Positions 52,883 through 61,114 of a stretch of DNA of 64,000 bases are shown one piece after another. A program made the translations under genes and the position numbers. The stretch comes from an uncultured Eubacteriales bacterium (GTDB lineage Bacteria > Bacillota > Clostridia > Peptostreptococcales > Anaerovoracaceae), in assembly GCA_910583765.1 (NCBI GenBank), contig CAJTYS010000008.1, positions 1 to 64,000 on the forward strand, written 5' to 3'. The first letter of the stretch is position 1, and each line of letters starts with the position of its first letter. Below the pieces are notes generated by a model. The model ran no database searches. It was not told where the DNA came from and saw nothing but the letters and a program-made list of their open reading frames with translations.

Positions 52883-52926
52883 ATTAGGCACCGAATCAGT
52901 TTGAGAGTTAAGGTAAGGAGGACAAA

Positions 52927-53793
52927 ATGAAATCAATTACAGTAATTGGGTGCGGAACAATGGGAAGCAGGATCATAAATGCGCTGATGCTCGGCGGGTG
53001 CGATGTGACCATCATTGATCTGAATGAAGCGGCGGCAAAGCCCTTTGTGGAAAGAGGGGCGAAATACTTCAAGAGCGTCAATGAAGCGGGAGATACGGAC
53101 TGCGTGCTGATCAACCTTCCGACACACGAAATCGCCAAAAAAGCCATGCTGGGAACAGATTCTGAAAAATTAAAAGGCAAGATGCTAATCAACACCACCA
53201 CTTCAACGCCCGAGGAAGTCAGAGACATGGATGAGCTGGCGAAACAGCTGGGGATGCTCCATTTGGACGCTAAGATCGAAAACTATCCGGGAGACATCGG
53301 AACAAAGAACGCATACTTGGTTTACTCGGGATGTGAAGAGGTGTTCCGCAAAATGAAGCCGGCGTTAGACGCGATCGGTCAGGCAGCGTATTTAGGTGAA
53401 AAGGTGGAAGGCGCGAGCATTACGGATATCGCCATTTTAGAGGTCCACTTCGGTGCGATCGCTACGCTGGCGGAATCAGCCGCATACTGCATCAAGAACG
53501 ATTATTCAGTAAAGACCTTCATGGATCAGTTGAGATCGATTCTTCCTCTGATGCTGGAAGGGAACTACAGGGCTTTTGAAGACGGACTCAAAAATTATGA
53601 CAGGCAGTTTGAAGACGCGAGCGAATGCGCGCTGACCATGGAGACCATCGCTTTGGAAACGATTTTAAGATCCATCAAAGACCGCGGTGTCAAAACGCCA
53701 TGCGGTGATTCCATCCTTGATTTATTCAAAAAAGGCATTGAGAGCGGCAATGGCAAAAAGAACGTGGTCGCTGTGGTAAACGAACTGATTTAG
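52927..53793 (+). CDS. Imine-reductase-like NAD(P)-dependent dehydrogenase
   Basis: The 288-residue protein has the plan of the beta-hydroxyacid dehydrogenase superfamily: Rossmann motif G8-x-G10-x-x-G13 in VIGCGTMGSRIIN, then LINLPTHEIAKKAML and a second helical domain. In true 3-hydroxyacid dehydrogenases the catalytic lysine stands in the GxxxxKxxxN helix. Here the same helix reads EGASITDIAILEVHFG, with D167 in that place. This substitution is the mark of imine reductases, and the length also fits them. It probably reduces or oxidises an imine or cyclic amine. AAGGAGGAC precedes the start; it is the first gene of unit 1. Confidence 0.7.
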   Translation: MKSITVIGCGTMGSRIINALMLGGCDVTIIDLNEAAAKPFVERGAKYFKSVNEAGDTDCVLINLPTHEIAKKAMLGTDSEKLKGKMLINTTTSTPEEVRDMDELAKQLGMLHLDAKIENYPGDIGTKNAYLVYSGCEEVFRKMKPALDAIGQAAYLGEKVEGASITDIAILEVHFGAIATLAESAAYCIKNDYSVKTFMDQLRSILPLMLEGNYRAFEDGLKNYDRQFEDASECALTMETIALETILRSIKDRGVKTPCGDSILDLFKKGIESGNGKKNVVAVVNELI

Positions 53794-53820
53794 CAGGGAA
53801 AACAGCGATGGAGGTAAAGC

Positions 53821-55494
53821 ATGGCATACATGATCGGAATCGACACAGGCGGAACTTATACGGACGCTGTTCTTTTGGACGCGGACCGGAAAAGCGCTGA
53901 TGCCGTGATTAGAAAATCCAAATCCTTCACCACCCATGAAAGGCTGGAAGAAGGGATCGAAAACAGCATAAAAAGACTGGATTTAACAGAAGAGGAAATT
54001 GCGGCTATCGAAAAAATCGTTTTATCCACAACCCTGGCGACAAACGCCATTGTGGAGGGAAAGATTCATGACGTGGGGCTGATTCTCATCGGCGGTTTGC
54101 CGAGGGGCCAGTTGGCCACGGAGCATGTGAGGCAGGTTCGGGGGAAAGTAAACATCAAAGGCAGAGTGCTGCTGGACATAGACAGATATGAAGTGAGCGA
54201 AGCGGTAAAATGGCTGGAAAAAGACGTGGACTCCATCGCGGTATCCTGCGTGGCAAGCGTGAGAAATCCGATTCTGGAACAAAAGGTAAGAGAAATCATC
54301 TGCGGTATATGCGATCTTCCGGTAATATGCGGGCATGAACTGGCAAGCGACTTGGGCTTTCTAGAACGTACAAATACCGCGGTCATAAATGGGGGATTGC
54401 TGCCGATCATCAATTCTTTCATTCAGGCCATGAAAAAAGTGTTGAGTCAGAACGGGATCAAGGCACCCGTATTCGTAGTAAAAGGAGATGGAACCATCAC
54501 CAAAAGCCATGTGATCAAAAACACTCCAGTAGACACCGTATTATCCGGTCCTGCGGCAAGTATCATCGGAGCCATCAATCTGACAGAGGCAGAGCACGCG
54601 GTAGTGGCGGATATGGGTGGCACTACCACAGATACAGGAGTCGTCAGAAACAAAAGGGTGGAATTGTCACCTGATGGCGCACAAGTGGGAAACTGGAAGA
54701 TCAAGATCAAATCGGCCAAGCTATATACTTTTGGATTGGGTGGAGATAGCCACATCAAGGTAAAAGACAGCGGTTTTGAAATCGGCCCAGAGCGGATCGT
54801 GCCCGCGTGCAGGCGTGGTGACGGGGATGCCGCCGCCACACCCACTGACGTGCTCCATTACAGCAATAACTTTGCCATGTGGGACAGGGAAAAAGCGGTG
54901 ACAGCCATAAGAAAGCAGGCGGAAACAGCCGGATTAACGGCGGATGCGTATATCTGCGGAGCAAAGGACGCTGTGGCCAAGAAAATCCATGACCACCTGC
55001 GGCAATACGAAGCCACAGGCCTTCCGGTCATTGCCATCGGAGCACCAGCCAAGTCCTGGTACGAAATCACCAGAAAGAAATATGACCTAAACCTGATAAT
55101 CCCGGAACATTATGAAGTGGCCAACGCCGTAGGCGCAGCCACGGCGGGCATTTGCGCGGTAGGCGAAGCCGTGATTCGGCCTGGTGAAGACGGAGGTGGA
55201 TTCTTGGTTCATGGAAACACCGAGCGATTCGCCTTTAACGAGATGACTGCGGCCCTGAACAAAGCTTTGGCCGTCAGCAGAGCTTACGCGGTGCGGGCCA
55301 TTGAAGAACAAGGGCTGGAGCCTTCCGAAGAAACATATGAATGCGAGAGCGTTTATCAAAAAGGTGACAGGCTGGTCCACATGCCGGTCACAGTCACTGA
55401 TGAGGGAAAAATAAATTGCTCCCATGATCCAGAGAAAGGAAAATTCGTAGAAGCAAAAGTAAAGGTCCTGATTGGCGGAAATATGTTCGCCTAA
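53821..55494 (+). CDS. HyuA-like ATPase of the hydantoinase/oxoprolinase family
   Basis: The 557-residue protein belongs to the hydantoinase A/oxoprolinase family, with an actin/hexokinase-like fold. The phosphate loops are GIDTGGTYTDAVLLD (residues 6-20) and VVADMGGTTTDTGVV in the middle, with the VLSGPAASIIGAINL strand before the second. In enzyme complexes it works with HyuB, but no HyuB-like gene is in the cluster. It stands directly ahead of the B12 mutase, so it may be an ATP-driven reactivating chaperone of the mutase rather than a ring hydrolase. TGGAGGTAA precedes the start, 27 bases after the dehydrogenase. Confidence 0.82.
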   Translation: MAYMIGIDTGGTYTDAVLLDADRKSADAVIRKSKSFTTHERLEEGIENSIKRLDLTEEEIAAIEKIVLSTTLATNAIVEGKIHDVGLILIGGLPRGQLATEHVRQVRGKVNIKGRVLLDIDRYEVSEAVKWLEKDVDSIAVSCVASVRNPILEQKVREIICGICDLPVICGHELASDLGFLERTNTAVINGGLLPIINSFIQAMKKVLSQNGIKAPVFVVKGDGTITKSHVIKNTPVDTVLSGPAASIIGAINLTEAEHAVVADMGGTTTDTGVVRNKRVELSPDGAQVGNWKIKIKSAKLYTFGLGGDSHIKVKDSGFEIGPERIVPACRRGDGDAAATPTDVLHYSNNFAMWDREKAVTAIRKQAETAGLTADAYICGAKDAVAKKIHDHLRQYEATGLPVIAIGAPAKSWYEITRKKYDLNLIIPEHYEVANAVGAATAGICAVGEAVIRPGEDGGGFLVHGNTERFAFNEMTAALNKALAVSRAYAVRAIEEQGLEPSEETYECESVYQKGDRLVHMPVTVTDEGKINCSHDPEKGKFVEAKVKVLIGGNMFA

Positions 55495-55533
55495 TGATAA
55501 ATGAAGATTATCACACAGTAAAGGAGTGGAGAC

Positions 55534-57312
55534 ATGAAAAGGGAAAAATTTTTGAGCAGGACGGATCGAGAGTACATTGCCAGCATGATTCCGGAAAGCA
55601 CACCGGATTGGAAAGCAGCATGGGAAGAAGGCTATAAAATCGGTGAAACGCTGGAAATCAAAGAAACGCCGTTCAAGAAAAAATACGGTGTGAAAAGTGA
55701 CGTAGAGTACAGGATGCGCCTAAAAGAAACAGGTAAGCTATGTTGGAAAATCAACACAGGCCTCGCAAGCATCGAAGAACAGGCAGAAGCCATGAAAGCC
55801 GCTGAGAAATTCAATGAAGAAACCGGTATGCGCATCAGCTACGCGCACCAGCTTCCTCAGAACATAACAGGCGTGCCTAAAGACAAGAGAAAAGGACTCC
55901 CCATTTCGCTGGGATTCATGCTCAATGAACCGGAGGATTGGGAAAAGATCTCTATGGCAGCCACAGTGCAGCCTATTTTCGGGGACAACCACCTGGGTTG
56001 GCCAAACGCAGTAGAGACAACCATCAATTCTTTACAGGCAGGAAGCACTTATACCGGATTATTTAGTACTTATGTTCAAGTCGCGCCAGGCTGCCCGGAT
56101 GAAGTGTGGAACATGACACAGATCGTCAAGGCGTTAGGGATCACAGCGGCCAAGTATGACGAAAAAGTAGTAGTGAACGATCAGTCGGACGATGGTTATG
56201 GCGCGTATTTCTCTGACCTGGCCACGTCTCTTGCCATGACAAGAATGGACAGATACATCGTGAGTGACTTGTGCAAAACGAGATTTTGTTACAGCTTTGG
56301 CAACTTTACGCAGAATATCATGCAGAAGGTCGCCCTGTGGCTGGCGGCAAGTGATATTTTCAGCACCGATGATCAACCTGGGATCGGATTCATGTATCCA
56401 GATACCATCAGCCATTGGGATCATCATCTTCATGCCAATTACGGATTTCAGATTCCTGAAATTCTCATGTTCGTGCTGGCAGAGGACAAATTCAAGACTG
56501 GTTCCTCCTTCCTGACAGTTCCTATCACAGAAAAGGTTGCTATACCTACGGTTTCCGAAATGCTGGATATGACAGCGGCTTGCCAGAGGACGGAAGAGAC
56601 CGTTTACTACTGGAGAGATCTCATCAACTGGGAACCTATCGAAAAGCTTAAAGATCAGATTATTGACTTCTCAGAAACCATGTTCCAAAACATGCTGGAC
56701 GGCTTGGCGGAAGCTGGCGTTGACATTACGAACCCAATCGAACTGATGGTTGTGCTCAAGAGCATGGATCCGTTCGCCTTGGAAAAGATGTTCCACCCTT
56801 CCATTGTCAATGATGGCAAAGACACTATGGAACCGCTGATTCCCGCTGCTCTCTGGAACGCGACGCAGAACGAACTGGCGGATCAGATCAAAGAGCTATC
56901 ATCAACAAAATATCCAAATCTAGTAAAAGACAAAAGAATATGCGTGGCCTCAGGAGACGTTCATTTCGCGGGAGCTGCTGTGATCGTAGGTGTTCTCGAA
57001 GAGTTCGGCGCAGATGTGGTTGATGGTGGAAATCAGCTGGAAGCCATTGACGTGTTGGATTTGGCGGATGAACATGGTGTGACGGATATCTGTATCAGCC
57101 TTCACAATGGACAGGCACTGCCATACGCCAAATTGCTGGTGGAAATGGCCAAGGAACGGGGCAAGGAGTACAGATTTTTCATGGGCGGTGTTATGCAGAG
57201 CTTTTTGAATCCTGATGATGAAGTCCCTACGGACGTTACCAAAGAAATCAATGAATTAGGCATCATTACCTGCACAACGGTAGAGGATCTGCTGGACAAA
57301 CTGACAAGATAA
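55534..57312 (+). CDS. Adenosylcobalamin-dependent carbon-skeleton mutase, single chain
   Basis: The 592-residue protein joins a TIM-barrel-like N-terminal domain (about 60-430, with DNHLGWPNAVETTINSLQAG and YSFGNFTQNI, reminiscent of the glutamate-mutase E subunit) to a cobalamin-binding domain at the C-terminus. The latter has the base-off/His-on signature: D475-x-H477-x-x-G480, then 41 residues to S522, then the glycine pair G551-G552. 2-Methyleneglutarate mutase is a known single-chain relative, but the substrate here is not identified. It rearranges a carbon skeleton or amino group by a radical. AAAGGAGTGG precedes the start. It lies 39 bases behind the HyuA-like gene. Confidence 0.85.
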   Translation: MKREKFLSRTDREYIASMIPESTPDWKAAWEEGYKIGETLEIKETPFKKKYGVKSDVEYRMRLKETGKLCWKINTGLASIEEQAEAMKAAEKFNEETGMRISYAHQLPQNITGVPKDKRKGLPISLGFMLNEPEDWEKISMAATVQPIFGDNHLGWPNAVETTINSLQAGSTYTGLFSTYVQVAPGCPDEVWNMTQIVKALGITAAKYDEKVVVNDQSDDGYGAYFSDLATSLAMTRMDRYIVSDLCKTRFCYSFGNFTQNIMQKVALWLAASDIFSTDDQPGIGFMYPDTISHWDHHLHANYGFQIPEILMFVLAEDKFKTGSSFLTVPITEKVAIPTVSEMLDMTAACQRTEETVYYWRDLINWEPIEKLKDQIIDFSETMFQNMLDGLAEAGVDITNPIELMVVLKSMDPFALEKMFHPSIVNDGKDTMEPLIPAALWNATQNELADQIKELSSTKYPNLVKDKRICVASGDVHFAGAAVIVGVLEEFGADVVDGGNQLEAIDVLDLADEHGVTDICISLHNGQALPYAKLLVEMAKERGKEYRFFMGGVMQSFLNPDDEVPTDVTKEINELGIITCTTVEDLLDKLTR

Positions 57313-57378
57313 AGGTGCGTAAAGGGATTGGAGATTGAGAAAGAACAATTTCACAGATAGACAACCAGGAGGTATGTT

Positions 57379-58614
57379 ATGGAAAACACATTAGTAAACC
57401 CTACCAAAAAACAATGGATTTCATTGGTTCTCTGCGTGATCGCAGGTTCCATCGCACCATTTTTCCAGTACTGTCATGGTACGATGGCGGACTACTTTAT
57501 GGACGAATATAACCTTTCTTACACACAGTGGGGAATCATCAACTCTACTTATTCGTTCGCTTGCGGCATCGGCCTCTTTATTGTAGGTGCTATCGTAGAA
57601 AAGCTAGGATGTAAAGCTTGGACCATGATCGGTATCGCAATGATGATCGTCGGCCACATTATTTTCTTCTTCGCACCGAGCTATCCAGTCCTCATCATCG
57701 CGCGAATCATCAGTGGCGCAGGCAACGCATGCATTTATAACGCAGCTTATACACTGGCTGTTCACTGGTTCCAGGGGACCAACAAGGTGGGTGTCGCTAC
57801 CGCGGGCATGACCGGAGCGGACGGCATAGGCACGTTCCTGGCGCTGTATATTTTCGCGCTGGTTATGAGTCATATGGGAATGACCTCCGGTAATATCACC
57901 GTAGTGGCAATTGTCGCAGTAATTCTTGTCCTCCTCATCATCTTCTTAAAGGACCCTGGCGACGCAGAAGCAGGAAACGAAGCGGCGGCAGACGCAGCGG
58001 ATGATGGAAAATTTGACAAGGCGCTGAACACCAATACCATCGCCCATTCGCTGATCGTAACTGGCGTATTGGGCGGACTGGGAATCGCCAATTATTGGGG
58101 ACCGACCATGATGCAGGAAATGGGTCTTTCCAATTCCACGTCAGGTCTGATTTCAACGCTGTATACACTGCTGGGAATCTTTTCAGGATTGATCTTCGGT
58201 GCGATTTCCGACAAGATGGGCAAGAGAAAGCCTTCCCTGCTGATCGCGGGTATCGGCATGACGCTGGCGTACGTGATTATGATCTTCGGCAGCATGTGGT
58301 CCAGTGTGGCGCTGGTGGCTGTCGCCTTCATGCTGGCAGGCTTCTGCGCTTATGTCGCCTATCCAATCGGTTTCGCGCTGATTTCCGATACGGTGAAATC
58401 AAACAAGATCGGCGGAGCCAATGGCATCATTCAGGGCGTGTCCTTCCTGATTGGCATGTTCGTGTTCCAGCAGGTGGTAGGTGTCGTAAAGGACGCTACA
58501 GATTCCTACTGGATCGGTTTGGCCTTCTGCGCGGTGCTGATTTTCCTCGTTAATGTGGTATCGGTATTGATTTTCGCAAAAGAAAAGGATCAGATTCAGA
58601 AGAAAGCGAAATAA
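57379..58614 (+). CDS. MFS transporter (oxalate/formate-antiporter-like group)
   Basis: The 411-residue protein has 12 hydrophobic helices and an MFS plan with a long central loop rich in Ala and Asp. Signature-like blocks are MADYFMDEYNLSYTQWGIIN, GLFIVGAIVEKLG and the second half's GAISDKMGKRKPSLLIAG motif. The GTFLALYIFALVMSHMG helix and its neighbours resemble the OxlT-type group. It probably brings in the substrate of the pathway or exchanges it for the product. CAGGAGGTAT precedes the start, 66 bases after the mutase, so it is the last gene of unit 1. Confidence 0.88.
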   Translation: MENTLVNPTKKQWISLVLCVIAGSIAPFFQYCHGTMADYFMDEYNLSYTQWGIINSTYSFACGIGLFIVGAIVEKLGCKAWTMIGIAMMIVGHIIFFFAPSYPVLIIARIISGAGNACIYNAAYTLAVHWFQGTNKVGVATAGMTGADGIGTFLALYIFALVMSHMGMTSGNITVVAIVAVILVLLIIFLKDPGDAEAGNEAAADAADDGKFDKALNTNTIAHSLIVTGVLGGLGIANYWGPTMMQEMGLSNSTSGLISTLYTLLGIFSGLIFGAISDKMGKRKPSLLIAGIGMTLAYVIMIFGSMWSSVALVAVAFMLAGFCAYVAYPIGFALISDTVKSNKIGGANGIIQGVSFLIGMFVFQQVVGVVKDATDSYWIGLAFCAVLIFLVNVVSVLIFAKEKDQIQKKAK

Positions 58615-58669
58615 AGAAACTTAGCGAATTTTTATCATCATAATGTTACATCCAATGATTACAGAATAA

Positions 58670-58780
58670 GGGGAGACCAAACGGTCTCCCCTTATTCTCC
58701 AAAAGGAGTAGGAGCTCAGAACGCAAGCTTCCAAAAGTGACCGTTCAGAGAATTGTAAAAAATAGCTGATCGTTTATCAT
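58670..58780 (+). promoter_or_regulatory. Regulatory module B: hairpin, palindrome, box and promoter
   Basis: This is the second copy of module A. GGGGAGACC (58670-58678) pairs perfectly with GGTCTCCCC (58683-58691), followed by CTCCAAAAGGAG, an AAAAGTGAC box (58733-58741) and a promoter TTGTAA (58753-58758)-16 bases-TATCAT (58775-58780). The spacing is identical to module A. It stands directly ahead of the aminotransferase gene, so both halves of the pathway should answer to the same regulator. Confidence 0.8.
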
Positions 58781-58846
58781 AGAAGCATAAGTTAACGGAA
58801 TTGAATGTTAATTCATCTAGTCGGCAAATTACAAGGAGGAGCTTCG

Positions 58847-60145
58847 ATGAATTTAGAAAAGACAAAAGTATTTTATGACGAGATCAAAGGCTATATTGTG
58901 GATGGTGTCGCCAGTTCATTCCATATCACTGATGTTGAAGAAGTGCCTTTGTGTGTAGAGTATGGTAAAGGGCCTAGAGTATATGACCTTGACGGCAATG
59001 CGTACATCGACTATGTACTGGGTCTTGGACCGATGATCCTGGGCCATGCCGATGAAAAAACGGATCAAGCGGTCATCCAGCAGCTTTCAAGAGGAACGCA
59101 TTTCTCAGCACCTACGCCACAGTTAAAAGAGCTGGCAAAGAAAATGTGTGAGATCATCCCGTGCGCAGAGAGCCTCATGTTCGAGAGTACGGGCAGCGAA
59201 GCGGACATGGTCGCTTTCAGATTGGCGAGAGCCTATACCAAGAGATCCAAGATCATCAAGTTTGAAGGCCATTATCACGGCTGGGCCGATGAGCAGAACA
59301 TCACATTCAAGACAGAAACAGTTGGAGAGCTGGGGCCAAAGAACAATATCAACAAGATCTATAACGTGCTAGGTCAAAGAAGCGCTGCGGCGGACGATGT
59401 GGTCCTAGCGCCTTGGAACGATCTCGAAACACTGGAAGAGATCATCAAAGCAAACGATGGCGAGATCGCAGGGATGATCATGGAGCCGTTTATGTGTGAT
59501 GAAGGCCCGATCCCCCCAAAAGACGGATACCTGCAAGGCGTAAGAGATCTGTGCGACAAATACGGAATCGTCCTGATCTTTGATGAAATCATCACCGGGT
59601 TTCGGCTCGCTCTGGGCGGGGCTCAGGAAAAATACGGCGTAACGCCGGACATTGGTCTTTTCGCTAAGGCACTGGCAGGAGGGTACCCTATGTCCATGAT
59701 TGCAGGAAAGAAAGAAATCATGGAATGCGGCGTGAAAGTGTCAGGATGCTTTAACGGCAATCCAGTAGCTTCTGCGGCTGGCCTGGTAGTAGCCGAGGAG
59801 CTGTCAAAGCCTGGAGTTTATGAACAGTTCCAAAAGCTGGGCGACATGTTGTGCGATGGGTTTAAAGCCTTGTGCAAGAAATATGGCGTGAAAGGATACG
59901 CCGAAGCTCATGGAGCCATTGCCCTGATCATGTTTGGCAAAGAAAATGCCTTTGAGGATATCAGAGATTACATAGAAAACAGCGATGTTGACTTCTATAA
60001 CCAATTCTTTGTGAAAGCAAAGGAATACGGCGTTAGATTGACATACAGAAGAGGTAGGATTTTCCTGTCAACAAAGCATACGGAAGCGGACATTAAACTG
60101 ACATTGGAAGCTTTTGATAAAGCCTTAAAAGACATAACGGCATAA
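58847..60145 (+). CDS. Class III PLP-dependent aminotransferase, GSA-aminomutase-like
   Basis: The 432-residue protein belongs to the class III aminotransferase family and most resembles glutamate-1-semialdehyde aminomutase and omega-amino acid aminotransferases. D246 in LIFDEIITGFR binds PLP nitrogen, and K274 in LFAKALAGGYPMS is the Schiff-base lysine; FEGHYHGWADEQ and ESTGSEADMVAFRLARAY are family blocks. I start at 58847 because CAAGGAGGAG lies 6-8 bases upstream; the ATG at 58805 has none. It may be an amino group shuttle or an intramolecular aminomutase. It is first in unit 2 and only 10 bases ahead of the activase gene. Confidence 0.88.
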   Translation: MNLEKTKVFYDEIKGYIVDGVASSFHITDVEEVPLCVEYGKGPRVYDLDGNAYIDYVLGLGPMILGHADEKTDQAVIQQLSRGTHFSAPTPQLKELAKKMCEIIPCAESLMFESTGSEADMVAFRLARAYTKRSKIIKFEGHYHGWADEQNITFKTETVGELGPKNNINKIYNVLGQRSAAADDVVLAPWNDLETLEEIIKANDGEIAGMIMEPFMCDEGPIPPKDGYLQGVRDLCDKYGIVLIFDEIITGFRLALGGAQEKYGVTPDIGLFAKALAGGYPMSMIAGKKEIMECGVKVSGCFNGNPVASAAGLVVAEELSKPGVYEQFQKLGDMLCDGFKALCKKYGVKGYAEAHGAIALIMFGKENAFEDIRDYIENSDVDFYNQFFVKAKEYGVRLTYRRGRIFLSTKHTEADIKLTLEAFDKALKDITA

Positions 60146-60155
60146 AGGAGGGGCC

Positions 60156-61055
60156 ATGACGCATCCATATGTGTTCGACATTCAGAAGTTCAGCGTCCAT
60201 GACGGGCCGGGGATCAGAACCATCATATTTCTGAAGGGGTGCCCGATGAAATGCCAATGGTGCGCAAATCCGGAATCACAGCAAAGCGGTCCGGAAGTGA
60301 TGGCACATCCTGACAAATGCATCGGATGTGGAAAATGTTCAGAAGTGTGCGAAAGCCCTTTCGACCTGCGTGGTAACCAACTGCGAGAAGAGTCAAACTG
60401 TAAAAATTGTGGTGCCTGCGCAAAAGTCTGCTACGCAGGTGCCCGAACCCTGACCGGGAGGAAAATGACGGTTCAGGAAGTGATCGCCGAAGCTGACAAG
60501 GACATGATCTTTTACAAGCAGTCCGGCGGCGGGGTCACCTTCTCCGGCGGCGAAGCCATGCTGTATCCGGAATTCGTTTCACAAGTCACGGCACATTATA
60601 AAGAACTGGGAATATCCACAGCAGTGGAAACTTGCGGGGACGTTCCCTGGGAAAACTTTGAAGCCGTCATCCCTAATTTAGAGCTGGTTCTCTTTGACTT
60701 GAAACTGATGGACTCCCGACTGCACGAAAAATACACTGGCAGGCCAAATGAAAGGATCCTGGAAAATTTGCGGCGTACCGCAAAGCAGGTAGAAACCATC
60801 GTCAGAATGCCGATCATCCCTACGATCAATGATGATGACGAAAACATCAAAGCCGTAGGAACGTTTCTGGAATCGCTGAAAGGCAAGGTCAAAGAGATCC
60901 ACATACTGCCGTACCACAACTATGGAATGAGCAAGTATCAAGGCCTTGGAAAAGCGTACCCGCTCAAGGATCTGCGGGCTCCGGACAGCACTCACATGGA
61001 GCGGATCCAAAACAAGCTGCGAAAGCACGGCGTGGAAGTCGTGATCGGCGGCTGA
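60156..61055 (+). CDS. Glycyl radical enzyme activase
   Basis: The 299-residue radical-SAM protein puts the glycyl radical on its partner enzyme. The radical-SAM cluster is C29-xxx-C33-xx-C36 in KGCPMKCQWCANPESQ, with two auxiliary four-cysteine ferredoxin-like motifs (C55, C58, C61, C65 and C82, C85, C88, C92). SAM contacts fit SGGGVTFSGGEAMLYP. Such double-cluster activases serve the glycerol-dehydratase-like and other eliminase-type enzymes. AAAGGAGGGG precedes the start. It lies 59 bases ahead of the glycyl radical enzyme gene. Confidence 0.95.
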   Translation: MTHPYVFDIQKFSVHDGPGIRTIIFLKGCPMKCQWCANPESQQSGPEVMAHPDKCIGCGKCSEVCESPFDLRGNQLREESNCKNCGACAKVCYAGARTLTGRKMTVQEVIAEADKDMIFYKQSGGGVTFSGGEAMLYPEFVSQVTAHYKELGISTAVETCGDVPWENFEAVIPNLELVLFDLKLMDSRLHEKYTGRPNERILENLRRTAKQVETIVRMPIIPTINDDDENIKAVGTFLESLKGKVKEIHILPYHNYGMSKYQGLGKAYPLKDLRAPDSTHMERIQNKLRKHGVEVVIGG

Positions 61056-61114
61056 CAATCAGAAATGATATAGTTAAGTATAACCAAAAGGTTTAAATTA
61101 AAGGAGGTTTAATA

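Noticed and set aside
52580..52926. Cobalamin riboswitch ahead of the B12-dependent unit
   Set aside because: No B12-box (GCCACTG-like) or the surrounding helices could be found; control appears to use the duplicated module instead.
52683..58780. Sigma-54 promoters in the duplicated modules
   Set aside because: No GG-N10-GC -24/-12 pair is present, while good -35/-10 hexamers are conserved in both copies.
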